Assembly: GCA_947565865.1 (NCBI GenBank)
Contig: CANOHT010000053.1
Span: 1-12,133, forward strand
Reading direction: 5' to 3'
Length of the DNA stretch: 12,133 bases
Source of the DNA: an uncultured Clostridia bacterium
GTDB lineage: Bacteria; Bacillota; Clostridia; Christensenellales; Aristaeellaceae
The position numbers were made by a program, and so were the translations under genes. Positions 1 through 6,874 of the stretch are shown piece after piece. The notes under the pieces are model-generated. The model did no database searches. It worked only from the letters and a program-made list of their open reading frames with translations, and was not told the origin of the DNA. The first letter of the stretch is position 1. Each line of letters starts with the position of its first letter.

Positions 1-240
1 GGGCGGCTAAATTCAACATGCACCGTAGCCGCCCCCAAACCCCCCGTGGCATAGCATATGGTGTGTAGACATAGGCAGTCACCGGCTAACATCGCCTCGC
101 AGGGGCGGTGTTCCAACTCCATAGGGACAGGTTAGTGTCCAACCTGCATCAAACTTTTCGTCTGGCATGGTTTTGAAACCCGGTTGCACATGGGACTGGT
201 ACCGTTGGTGTTGTGGATGGGCTTGCCCTTGGCAGGGCGC
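1..240 (-). repeat. Inverted copy of the mosaic repeat
   Basis: Read on the minus strand, this segment follows the module order seen on the plus strand at about 812-1040: the CCCTGCCAAGGG motif, then CAGTCCCATGTGCAACCGGG, then the AACACCGCC/GGCGGTGTT-type stem (here 88-96 with 104-112, one G-T pair), then the run near CTATGCCACGGGG. The orientation switch falls near the palindromic CCCTTGGCAGGG at about 227-238. Bases 1-9 (GGGCGGCTA) also pair with TAGCCGCCC ending at 34. Confidence 0.75.
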
Positions 241-520
241 AACTATTCTTCCAAAAACAGACAACAGCCGCGCCACCAAGGCCGCAACGCTCCCCGCAAA
301 AACAAACAGCCCTACCCTGCCAAGGGCAAACCCGCCCTCAATCCCAACGGTTCCAGTCCCATGTGCAACCGGGTCTACCGAGCCAGACCAGATGAAATAG
401 TTGTTGCTGAAGCACACTTGCCGTCTCCAATGGAGGTGGAACACCGCCCCCGCGAGGCGCAATTAGCTGGTGACTCGATTATAGCCACGCGCTCCACGCT
501 ATGCCACGGGGGGCCTGGGG

Positions 521-607
521 GGAACGAAGTACCGCGCCGCCAGTGGCGGATGAAGCGGTACGCAGTTCCAATGAGGCACAGAGCGGGGACAGCGCCTGTG
601 TCCCCGC
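521..607. other. Structured module with nested stems
   Basis: Three nested stems stack on one another: GGAAC (521-525) with GTTCC (565-569), GTACCGC (529-535) with GCGGTAC (555-561), and CCGCC (537-541) with GGCGG (545-549). A separate 9-bp stem follows, GCGGGGACA (583-591) with TGTCCCCGC (599-607). The same nested set occurs in the second copy at 1399-1447, where the following stem keeps 8 bp. This suggests a folded transcript or cruciform-capable DNA; no known RNA family is recognised. Confidence 0.6.
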
Positions 608-640
608 GACAATGCCGAATTATGGATGGCTACGGTGCTT

Positions 641-866
641 GTTCAATTCAGCCGCCCCCAGACCTCTTTGCTACTTTCTCCGTGGAGAAAGTAGGGTTAA
701 ACAAGCTCCGCTGCCCTGCCAAGGGCGCAACTACTATTGAGAGAAAAACAGACAACAGCCGCGCCCCCAAGGCCGCAACTGTTCCCTCCAGAACAGACAG
801 CCACAGCCCTGCCAAGGGCAAACCCGCCCATAATCCCAACGGTTCCAGTCCCATGTGCAACCGGGT
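641..866 (+). repeat. Direct repeat copy, 226 bp
   Basis: This copy matches 1027-1252 almost base for base; I count about three differences. It begins GTTCAATTCAGCCGCC and ends CAACCGGGT. It contains a perfect 11-bp inverted repeat at 671-694 (arms CTACTTTCTCC and GGAGAAAGTAG, centre GT) and two copies of CCCTGCCAAGGG. Confidence 0.85.
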
Positions 867-1026
867 TTTAAAACCAAACCAGACAGCAGCTTTGTGACAG
901 ATGCCAACTTGCTTGCTCCAATGGAGTTGGAACACCGCCCCTGCGAGGCGGTGTTAGCTGGTGACTGCCTATGTCTACACACCATATGCTATGCCACGGG
1001 GGGCCTGGGGGCGGCTGCCCACGCAG

Positions 1027-1252
1027 GTTCAATTCAGCCGCCCCCAGACCTCTTTGCTACTTTCTCCGTGGAGAAAGTAGGGTTAAACAAGCTCCGCTGC
1101 CCTGCCAAGGGCGCAACTACTATTGAGAGAAAAACAGACAACAGCCGCGCCCCCAAGGCCGTAACTGTTCCCTCCAGAACAGACAGCCACAGCCCTGCCA
1201 AGGGCAAACCCGCCCTCAATCCCAACGGTTCCAGTCCCATGTGCAACCGGGT
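1027..1252 (+). repeat. Direct repeat copy, 226 bp
   Basis: Second copy of the 641-866 repeat. The same 11-bp hairpin lies at 1057-1080. It continues without a break into the module at 1253-1525, which it shares with 375-647. Confidence 0.85.
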
Positions 1253-1549
1253 CTACCGAGCCAGACCAGACGAAATAGTTGTTGCTGAAGCACACTTGCC
1301 GTCTCCAATGGAGGTGGAGCACCGCCCCCGCGAGGCGGTGTTAGCTGGTAGCTGTTTATGGCTCCGCTCAACACGCTATGCCACGGGGGGCCTGGGGGGG
1401 AACGAAGTACCGCGCCGCCAGTGGCGGATGAAGCGGTACGCAGTTCCAATGAGGCACAGAGCGGGGACAGCACCTGCGTCCCCGCGACATTGCCGAATTG
1501 TGGATGGCTACGGTGCATGTTGAATTTAGCCGCCCCCAATCCTCTTTGA

Positions 1550-1571
1550 TCCTTTCTCCGAGGAGAAAGGA
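1550..1571. other. Diverged hairpin of the fourth repeat copy
   Basis: Arms TCCTTTCTCC and GGAGAAAGGA are separated by GA. Compared with the hairpins at 671-694 and 1057-1080, one A-T pair has become C-G with both sides changed together, while the outermost pair is lost. Confidence 0.6.
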
Positions 1572-1735
1572 CAACCAAACATGTTCCGCCGCCCTGCCAA
1601 GGGCGCAATTGTTGCAATAATAAAATTGTTCACAAAAAAACAGACAACAGCCGCGCCCCCAAGGCCGCAGCTGTTCCCTCCAGAACAAACAGCCGCCGCC
1701 CTGCCAAGGGCTCCCCCTCCCCCCCTGGCGGCATG

Positions 1736-1913
1736 TCGCGCGGCGGCGCGGCCAGAGGGCTCCGGATCGCCCCCCGGACAACCTTGGGTTCGGCCACGCG
1801 GCGCCTGTCGCCTGGCCGCTTTTCTTTCCCGCACCGATTGCCGTGTCCGGCGTATGCTGTCAATGACGGCAGGGCACAGGCCACACCGAACCTGCCGGGA
1901 AAGGAAGTGAATC
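1736..1913. other. Leader upstream of the ABC operon
   Basis: A GC-rich stretch between the decaying mosaic repeat and the ATPase start. I see no gene and no convincing sigma-A promoter. The only clear signal is the ribosome binding site GGGAAAGGAAGTGA just before the ATG at 1914. The operon promoter may lie further upstream or match the consensus poorly. Confidence 0.5.
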
Positions 1914-2702
1914 ATGCCTGACCTTGCTTATCTCAGCGTGAAGGACGTATACCGCGCCTTCGACCGGGATGGAGAGGATATGCCGGCCATCCAGGATGTC
2001 AGCTTTGATGTCCGCCGGGGGGCCTTTGTATCCATCCTGGGGCCCAGCGGCTGCGGCAAGTCCACGCTGTTCAATATCATCGCCGGGCTTCTCTCCCCAG
2101 GACGCGGGGACGTGACCATTGACGGGGCGTCCGTGGTGAACAGGCCCGGGCAGGTGGGATACATGCTGCAAAAGGATTTGCTGCTGCCCTGGCGCACCAT
2201 TGAGGACAATATCATTTTGGGGCAAACCCTGCGGGGCGTGAAGCGAAAGGACGCCCTGGCCCTGGCGCAGCCGCTGATTGAGCGCTGCGGGCTGGATGGC
2301 TTCCAGCGCAGCAGGCCCCATCACCTCTCCGGCGGCATGCGGCAGCGGGCGGCGCTGCTGCGCACCCTGCTCACCAGCAAGGAGGTGCTGCTGCTGGATG
2401 AGCCCTTCGGCGCCCTGGACGCCATCACCCGCCTCCAATTGCAGCTGCTGCTCACCGACATCTGGCAGGAAATGCGCAAGACCGTCCTCTTCGTCACCCA
2501 TGACGTGGACGAGGCGCTGCTGCTGTCCGACGAGATTCTGCTGCTGACGGCCCGGCCCGGCCGCGTCCTGAAGCGCTATCAGGTGGATATGCCCCGGCCC
2601 CGCCTGCCCTCGATGCTGGCCGACCCGCCCATTGCCGCCATGAAGGCGGATATGATGAAGCTCTTGTGGAAGGAGGTGCATGGCCATGAAATCCAGCGCT
2701 GA
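1914..2702 (+). CDS. ABC transporter ATP-binding protein (nitrate/sulfonate/taurine type)
   Basis: This 262-residue protein is the cytoplasmic ATPase that drives import through the membrane partner encoded next. All nucleotide-binding motifs are present: Walker A GPSGCGKST (43-51), Q-loop glutamine in YMLQKD (about 86), signature LSGGMRQR (138-145), Walker B VLLLDEP (158-164) with the D-loop GALD after it, and the H-loop histidine in FVTHD (196). The QKDLLLPWRT stretch and overall length are typical of the SsuB/TauB/NrtD group. The ATG at 1914 follows AAAGGAAGTGA. The 3' end overlaps the permease start, so the two are co-translated. The substrate cannot be read from the sequence: sulfonates, nitrate, taurine and hydroxymethylpyrimidine importers all share this ATPase type. 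Confidence 0.95.
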   Translation: MPDLAYLSVKDVYRAFDRDGEDMPAIQDVSFDVRRGAFVSILGPSGCGKSTLFNIIAGLLSPGRGDVTIDGASVVNRPGQVGYMLQKDLLLPWRTIEDNIILGQTLRGVKRKDALALAQPLIERCGLDGFQRSRPHHLSGGMRQRAALLRTLLTSKEVLLLDEPFGALDAITRLQLQLLLTDIWQEMRKTVLFVTHDVDEALLLSDEILLLTARPGRVLKRYQVDMPRPRLPSMLADPPIAAMKADMMKLLWKEVHGHEIQR

Positions 2703-3513
2703 CATTCGCACGGGCGTACAGGAGACACGGCAGATCGAGGCCCGGACGGTGGCGCTGTGGCGCTGGGGCCTGCTCCTGGCGCTGCTGGTTCTGTGGGAGC
2801 TTGGGGCCCGCCTCCACTGGCTGGACAGCTACTTTTTCTCCAGCCCCACGGAGATTCTGCGCACGGCGGGCATCCAGTGGCGCACCGGCAGCCTGTGGCG
2901 GGACATCGCCTATACGGGCCTGTCCACGCTGCTGGGCTTCCTGCTGGGCACCGTGGTCGGCTCGGTGATCGGGCTTTTGTTCTGGTTTTCCCGCCGGGCC
3001 GCGCTGGTGGCGGAGCCTTGGCTGGTGGTGCTCAACGCCCTGCCCAAGCTGGCCCTGGCCCCCGTGCTGGTGATCCTTTTCGGCATCGGCTTTTCCAGCA
3101 AGGTGGTGCTGGCCTTCCTGATGACGGTGGTGGTGGCGGCCATGTCCGCCTGGGGCGGCGTGAAGGCCGTCGATCCCACCCTCACCACGCTGATGGTCTC
3201 CCTGGGGGCCCGGCGCATCCAGGTGTTCACCCACCTGGTGGTGCCGTCTTCCATGCCCTGGATCATCTCCGGGCTGCGGGTGAACATCGCCCTGGCAATG
3301 GCGGGCTCCATCGTCGGTGAATTCATCGCATCAGACCGCGGTCTGGGGCGTATGATTGTTTACGCCGGTACCACCTTCGACCTCAAGCTGGTCTGGGTGG
3401 GCGTGGTGGTGCTGTCCATCGTGTCGATTTTGATGTACCTGGGCGTGGTGGGGCTTGAAAAGCTGCTCAACCGCCGCTGGTCCCAGGAGCAGGAGTCCGA
3501 CGGACGCGCGTAA
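2686..3513 (+). CDS. ABC transporter permease (SsuC/TauC-like)
   Basis: This 275-residue membrane protein forms the import channel. It has about six hydrophobic segments, at roughly residues 26-43, 78-100, 112-134, 138-157, 192-214 and 235-258. The cytoplasmic coupling loop that contacts the ATPase lies near residues 165-190, where the pattern LGARR...VVPSSMPWI is the EAA-type motif of BPD_transp_1 permeases. I choose the ATG at 2686 because AGGAGGTG ends 7 bases before it; the in-frame ATG at 2680 is only one base from that site. With this start it overlaps the ATPase by 17 bases. The binding-protein gene follows after 44 bases. The family call is firm; the substrate is unknown. Confidence 0.93.
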   Translation: MKSSADIRTGVQETRQIEARTVALWRWGLLLALLVLWELGARLHWLDSYFFSSPTEILRTAGIQWRTGSLWRDIAYTGLSTLLGFLLGTVVGSVIGLLFWFSRRAALVAEPWLVVLNALPKLALAPVLVILFGIGFSSKVVLAFLMTVVVAAMSAWGGVKAVDPTLTTLMVSLGARRIQVFTHLVVPSSMPWIISGLRVNIALAMAGSIVGEFIASDRGLGRMIVYAGTTFDLKLVWVGVVVLSIVSILMYLGVVGLEKLLNRRWSQEQESDGRA

Positions 3514-3557
3514 CCCCGGCGACCCCTTTTCCCCAACCCGAAAGGAGGCTGAACCCC

Positions 3558-4565
3558 ATGAAGAAGTTCCTGGCACTCATGATGGCCCTGACGCTGGCCG
3601 CCGTCGCCCTCCCCGGTCTGGCTGAAGGCGCGCTCCGCCCCCTCACCGTGGCCGAGCCCGTGCATCTGGTGGCCTATTTGCCCCTGTATGTCGCCATCCA
3701 TGAGGGCTACTTTGCCCAGGAGGGCCTGGATGTCAGCGTCGTGCAGGCCACCGGCGGCGCGCATGTGACCGCCGTTGTTTCCGGCGACGCCTTCGCCGTC
3801 ATCGGCGGCGTGGACAGCAACTGCCTGGCCAACCGCGGCAGCAGCGACCCTGTTACCGGCATCGTCAACTGCGTCAACCGGGCCAATGTGTACCTTTTCG
3901 CCCGCACCGGCCTGGCCCCCGCCTCGGACAGCGACGAGGACATGGCCGCCTTCCTCCGGGGCAAAACCATCGTGGCCGGCCGCTATGGCGGAAGCCCCAA
4001 CGTCCTCACCCGCTACCTGCTCAAAAAGGTCGGCCTTGATCCCGATAACGACGTGACCCTGGTGGAAAACGCCGACGCCTCCACCGTTACCGCCATGCTC
4101 CAGCACGGCCAGGGCGACATCGGCAACGGCGGCGAGCCCCAGATCATGGAGGGCGTGACCGCCGGCATCTGGGAGGAGCCCTTCGTCAAGTTCCCCGACC
4201 TGGGCGACTACGCCTATTCCGTCATCGGCGTCAAGCGCTCCACCATTGAGAACGACGCCGAAACCTGCCTGAAGTTCGTCCGCGCCATGATGCGCGCGCT
4301 GAAGGCTGTGCAGGAGGATCACGACCTGGCCGCCCGCGTCCTGGAACTGGAGTTCTCCACCCTCAGCGAGGAAGGCCGCGCCGCCGCCCTGAAGCGCGCC
4401 TACGAAGACAACATGTGGAGCCCCGACGGCATCATCAGCCAGACCGCCGTGGATACGCTGATGGAGGTCATCATCGCCTCGGGCATCTATGAGGGCGAGT
4501 ACGACTACGCCGAGCTGGTTGACATGCAGTTCGTCAGCCAAGTCGCCGCCCAGGCCGCGGAATAA
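3558..4565 (+). CDS. ABC transporter substrate-binding protein (NMT1/SsuA-like)
   Basis: This 335-residue exported protein captures the substrate and delivers it to the permease. Residues 1-22 or so form a signal peptide (KK, a hydrophobic core, then LPGLAEG). No lipobox cysteine is visible, which is unusual for a Gram-positive binding protein: it may be released, or held by other means. The mature start, EPVHLVAYLPLYVAIHEGYF then AQEGLDV, is the classic N-terminus of the NMT1/THI5-like and nitrate/sulfonate-binding family, followed by a VSGDAFAVIGG segment. The ribosome binding site AAAGGAGG precedes the ATG. It is the third gene of the operon, and a hairpin 6 bases after its stop probably ends transcription. 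The ligand could be a sulfonate, a thiamin precursor or a similar small molecule. Confidence 0.92.
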   Translation: MKKFLALMMALTLAAVALPGLAEGALRPLTVAEPVHLVAYLPLYVAIHEGYFAQEGLDVSVVQATGGAHVTAVVSGDAFAVIGGVDSNCLANRGSSDPVTGIVNCVNRANVYLFARTGLAPASDSDEDMAAFLRGKTIVAGRYGGSPNVLTRYLLKKVGLDPDNDVTLVENADASTVTAMLQHGQGDIGNGGEPQIMEGVTAGIWEEPFVKFPDLGDYAYSVIGVKRSTIENDAETCLKFVRAMMRALKAVQEDHDLAARVLELEFSTLSEEGRAAALKRAYEDNMWSPDGIISQTAVDTLMEVIIASGIYEGEYDYAELVDMQFVSQVAAQAAE

Positions 4566-4571
4566 TCCGCC

Positions 4572-4611
4572 GGGAGCCGTTCCCGCCTCGCTCCGGGGGC
4601 GGCTCCCTCTT
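4572..4611 (+). terminator. Probable terminator of the ABC operon
   Basis: Arms GGGAGCCG (4572-4579) and CGGCTCCC (4600-4607) form a perfect 8-bp stem, followed only by TCTT. The weak T run makes it a modest intrinsic terminator. Confidence 0.6.
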
Positions 4612-4653
4612 GGCCCGCCTGCCAAAAAACTTCCGCTTTTTGCAAAGAAGGGC

Positions 4654-4682
4654 TTGCTTTTTCTCCCGAAGTGTGGTATAGT
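4654..4682 (+). promoter_or_regulatory. Sigma-A promoter of tRNA-Val
   Basis: TTGCTT (4654-4659) and TATAGT (4677-4682) are separated by 17 bases. The -10 box ends 18 bases before the tRNA, a fitting distance for a short 5' leader. Confidence 0.75.
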
Positions 4683-4700
4683 AGTCAGCGTTGAAGCTAT

Positions 4701-4774
4701 GGGATTATAGCTCAGTTGGTTAGAGCGCCACGTTGACATCGTGGAGGTCAGAGGTTCGAGCCCTCCTAATCCCA
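4701..4774 (+). tRNA. tRNA-Val (anticodon GAC)
   Basis: A complete 74-base cloverleaf. The acceptor arm GGGATTA pairs with TAATCCC, the D arm is GCTC with GAGC, and the anticodon stem CCACG/CGTGG encloses the loop TTGACAT, giving anticodon GAC (valine). The variable loop is AGGTC. The T loop is TTCGAGC on the stem AGAGG/CCTCC, with one mismatched outer pair. The discriminator base is A and no CCA is encoded. Confidence 0.96.
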
Positions 4775-4777
4775 CTT

Positions 4778-5819
4778 GAAAGGCCCTGATGAACAGGGCC
4801 TTTTCGTTTATCCCCCAAGCGGCAGGCCCCGTTGGCAGGCCCGGCGGGCTTGCCGCTCCCTACGGAGTCTGCCGACGGCCAGTCTGTTTTGCCTGCCTGA
4901 ATCCACGGATGTGCAAAAGGCCCTGATGCACAGGGGCTTTTCGTTTATCCCCCAAGCGGCAGGCCCCGTTGGCAGGCCCGGCGGGCTTGCTGCTCCCCGC
5001 AGGAGTACGCCGACGGCCAGTCTGTTTTGCCTGCCTGAATCCACGAATGCGCAAAAGGCCCTGATGCACAGAGGCTTTTTGTTTGCGACTGGGGGCGCCG
5101 TTCCCCACGGGAGTACACCGACGGGCAGTCTGTTTTGTCTGCTTGAATCCACGGATGCGCAAAAGGCCCTGATAGACAGGGGCTTTTCGTTTATCCCCCC
5201 CAAGCGACATGCCCCGTTGGCAGGCCCGGCGGACTTGCCGCTCCCCACGGAGTCTGCCGACGTACAGCCCGTTTTGCCTGCCTGAATCCACGAATGCGCA
5301 AAAGGCTCTGATGGACAGGGGCTTTTTGTTGCGGCTGGGGGGCGCGCCGTTCTCCATGAGAGTACACCGACGGGCAGTATCTTTTGCCTGCCTGAATCCA
5401 CGGATGCGCAAAAGGCCCTGATGGACAGGGGCTTTTTGTTTGCGGCTGGGGGCGCGCCGTTCCCTATGGGAGTACACCGACGGGCAGTATCTTTTGCCTG
5501 CCTGAATCCACGAATACGCAAAAGGCTCTGATGGACAGGGGCTTTTCATTTATCCCCCCCAAGCGACATGCCCCGCTGGCAGGCCTGGCGGGCTTGCCGT
5601 TCCCCACGAGAGTACGCCGACGGCCAGTCTGTTTTGTCTGCCTGAATCCACGGATGCGCAAAAGTCCCTGATGCACAGGGGCTTTTTGTTTGCGGCTGGC
5701 GGGCTTGCTGCTCCCCGCAGGAGTACGCCGACGGCCAGTCTGTTTTGCCTGCCTGAATCCACGGATGCGCAAAAGGCCCTGATGCACAGGGGCTTTTCGT
5801 TTGCAGCTGGGGGGCGCGC
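4778..5819. repeat. Tandem array of terminator-bearing units
   Basis: Eight units start at 4778, 4915, 5053, 5161, 5300, 5410, 5520 and 5660, and a truncated ninth starts at 5771. Their lengths are 137, 138, 108, 139, 110, 110, 140 and 111 bases. Each opens with an AAAAGGCCCTG...CAGGGGCTTTT hairpin and closes with TGCCTGAATCCACGGATGCG or a close variant. Long units carry an extra segment with AGCGGCA/TGCCGCT arms; short units have a GCGGCTGGGGG segment instead. In most units the hairpin has one G-G mismatch that the tRNA terminator lacks. The hairpin is near-symmetric, so it could act on either strand. Long open frames across the array merely read the repeat and match no protein. Confidence 0.9.
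4779..4804 (+). terminator. Intrinsic terminator of tRNA-Val
   Basis: AAAGGCCCTG and CAGGGCCTTT form a perfect stem around the loop ATGAA, ending in TTTT, four bases after the tRNA. It is the best-paired copy of the hairpin that recurs through the array downstream. Confidence 0.85.
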
Positions 5820-5837
5820 AACTCCCCTGCCCCGGGC

Positions 5838-5871
5838 AAAAAAGGGACGGCGACGCCAGAGCTTCCGCTCT
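5838..5871 (-). terminator. Possible terminator of the XRE gene
   Basis: On the minus strand, past the XRE stop, AGAGC and GCTCT pair around GGAA, with TTTTTT 14 bases further on. The gap between stem and T run is longer than usual, so this is weak. Confidence 0.25.
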
Positions 5872-5884
5872 CCGGCAAGCCGTA

Positions 5885-6244
5885 TCAGCGCTCCGCCGGA
5901 TGGGTTCGCAGCAAATCGAGGGCATAGCGGCGGGCGGCTTCCTCCGCGCCGCGGTAGGCCTTGAGCAGCTCGTATTCGTCCTCCGTTGTGACCACGCGGG
6001 CCGGATCCTCGTCGTTGGGGCCGAAGGAAACGACGGTGGCGGGCGTCATGGCGTCCTGATAGAGATAGTTGGCGTCCACGCCCAGGGTCTTCATCAGTGC
6101 AATCAGAATGTGTTCCTTGGGCGATGATACGCCCGATTCATAATTGCCGATGGCACTGGTTGTGACGCCAACCCGTTTGGCAAGCTCGGATTGCGTCCAT
6201 TGGTTGGCAATGCGGGCGTCACGGATTCTCGTTCCAATTGACAT
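5885..6244 (-). CDS. XRE-family transcriptional regulator
   Basis: A 119-residue phage-repressor-like DNA-binding protein. Residues 1-60 form an HTH_3 domain: IGTRIRDARIANQWTQSELA, then KRVGVTTSAIGNYESG as the helix-turn-helix, then SSPKEHILIALMKTLGVDANYL. The rest is a charged C-terminal tail with no recognised domain and no peptidase-like signature of CI/LexA repressors. I start it at 6244 because GGAGGT lies 7 bases upstream; longer in-frame starts run into the promoter. It is transcribed away from the DUF669-like gene across a shared control region with three palindromes. It therefore probably represses that gene and itself, as an immunity-type switch would. Confidence 0.92.
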   Translation of the reverse strand: MSIGTRIRDARIANQWTQSELAKRVGVTTSAIGNYESGVSSPKEHILIALMKTLGVDANYLYQDAMTPATVVSFGPNDEDPARVVTTEDEYELLKAYRGAEEAARRYALDLLRTHPAER

Positions 6245-6263
6245 GGGATACACCTCCGCCTTC

Positions 6264-6291
6264 ATTCTATCATGAAAAGTTGTTGTGTCAA
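6264..6291 (-). promoter_or_regulatory. Promoter of the XRE gene
   Basis: On the minus strand, TTGACA (6291-6286) and TAGAAT (6269-6264) are 16 bases apart. The -10 box has an extended TGA in front. The nearest palindrome centre (6307) lies just upstream of the -35 box. Confidence 0.75.
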
Positions 6292-6297
6292 GAAAAA

Positions 6298-6316
6298 TTA
6301 TCAAGAAATTTGATAA
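6298..6316. promoter_or_regulatory. Operator-like palindrome O1
   Basis: TTATCAAGAAATTTGATAA: perfect 7-base arms around a 5-base centre. It sits between the -35 boxes of the two divergent promoters. Confidence 0.65.
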
Positions 6317-6322
6317 TCCATA

Positions 6323-6351
6323 TTGACTTCACAAGATTCATGTGATATAGT
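6323..6351 (+). promoter_or_regulatory. Promoter of the DUF669-like gene
   Basis: TTGACT (6323-6328) and TATAGT (6346-6351) are exactly 17 bases apart. The spacer is itself a palindrome (O2). Confidence 0.8.
6329..6345. promoter_or_regulatory. Operator-like palindrome O2 filling the promoter spacer
   Basis: TCACAAGATTCATGTGA is symmetric except for a few inner positions and shares the core CAAGATTC with O3. A repressor bound here would block the polymerase directly. Confidence 0.55.
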
Positions 6352-6356
6352 TCGGA

Positions 6357-6375
6357 TTGTCAAGATTCTTGATAA
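6357..6375. promoter_or_regulatory. Operator-like palindrome O3
   Basis: TTGTCAAGATTCTTGATAA has 9-base arms with one mismatch and lies across the expected transcription start. The centres of O1, O2 and O3 are at 6307, 6337 and 6366, so they are 30 and 29 bases apart. Confidence 0.65.
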
Positions 6376-6394
6376 TTCAAAAGGAGGAATACCC

Positions 6395-6871
6395 ATGTCA
6401 AACGACTTCAACAACCCCGTTCAGCGGGAGCTGGACTGGAACGACACCATCAAAAACGAGGATCGGCCGTTCGTCATCCTGCCGGAGGGCAACTACCCCT
6501 TCCGGGTCATCAGCATCGAAAAAGCCCGGCACACCCCCGGCCCCCAGGGCAAGCTTCCGCCCTGCAACAAGGCCGTGCTGACCGTCCGCCTTACCGCGCC
6601 CGATGGGGCGACTGCCGACGTCAGGCACAACCTTTTCCTGCACTCCAGCCAGGAGTGGAAGCTGTGCGAATTCTTCACCGCCATCGGCGCGCGCCGGAAG
6701 GGCGAACCCCTGCGGATGAACTGGAACGCCGTCCCCGGCGCCTCTGGCCAGTGCCATGTGCAGCGGCGCGCCTTCACCCGCCGGGACGGCACCACTGGCG
6801 AAAGCAACGAGATCAGCCGCTTCTATCCCCCGGAGGAGAAGCCGGGCGGATTTATTCCGGGGCAGTTCTGA
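6395..6871 (+). CDS. DUF669-like phage protein
   Basis: A 158-residue soluble protein. The pattern FVILPEGNYPFRVISIEKAR near residues 26-45, then PPCNKAVLTVRL, then HNLFLHSSQEWKLCEFFTAIG, resembles DUF669 proteins. These are found in phage early regions beside recombination and single-strand DNA-binding genes; that assignment is from memory of the family. No catalytic motif is visible, and the polar tail ends PGGFIPGQF. The ATG at 6395 follows AAAAGGAGG; the frame stays open upstream to a TTG at 6323, but that lies in the -35 box. Its promoter is covered by three palindromes facing the XRE gene, so it is probably repressor-controlled. A role in DNA replication or recombination is inference only. 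Confidence 0.72.
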   Translation: MSNDFNNPVQRELDWNDTIKNEDRPFVILPEGNYPFRVISIEKARHTPGPQGKLPPCNKAVLTVRLTAPDGATADVRHNLFLHSSQEWKLCEFFTAIGARRKGEPLRMNWNAVPGASGQCHVQRRAFTRRDGTTGESNEISRFYPPEEKPGGFIPGQF

Positions 6872-6874
6872 CAC

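Larger units (their letters stand above)
1..1735. repeat. Non-coding mosaic repeat region
   Basis: This stretch has no convincing gene. It is assembled from a few modules repeated in direct and inverted orientation. Bases 641-866 and 1027-1252 match with about three differences (offset 386). Bases 314-660 match 1192-1538 at offset 878 with more differences. A fourth, diverged copy runs from about 1526 and fades near 1710. Bases 1-240 match the reverse complement of about 812-1040. The modules are rich in inverted repeats, including many copies of CCCTGCCAAGGG. Open frames across it read the repeat in several frames on both strands and show no protein family, so I treat them as chance. The region runs off the left edge. 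Confidence 0.85.

Noticed and set aside
184..1617. Long open frames across the left repeat (up to about 237 codons, both strands)
   Set aside because: They read repeated hairpin DNA in several frames, overlap each other on both strands, lack ribosome binding sites and show no protein family.
1..1735. An insertion sequence or transposon
   Set aside because: No transposase fragment is recognisable and the modules lack the terminal inverted repeat plus gene layout.
1736..1913. A TPP riboswitch before the ABC operon
   Set aside because: A GAACCTG followed by GG recalls one conserved part, but the CTGAGA element and the remaining core are absent.
4701..4774. The tRNA as integration site of the phage-type region
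   Set aside because: No repeat of the tRNA 3' end occurs elsewhere in the window and no integrase gene is visible, so there is no evidence either way.
3360..4775. A 471-codon minus-strand frame
   Set aside because: It lies antisense to the substrate-binding protein gene and runs through the tRNA. Such frames are common opposite GC-rich genes, and the plus-strand gene has full family evidence.
4778..5819. A CRISPR array
   Set aside because: Units are 108-140 bases and similar throughout, with no short repeat and unique spacer pattern and no cas genes.
4776..5925. Repeat-like proteins encoded on either strand of the tandem array
   Set aside because: Unit lengths are mostly not multiples of three, so the frame shifts from unit to unit. 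The hairpin and G/C-rich segments explain the open frames. No start signal is visible.
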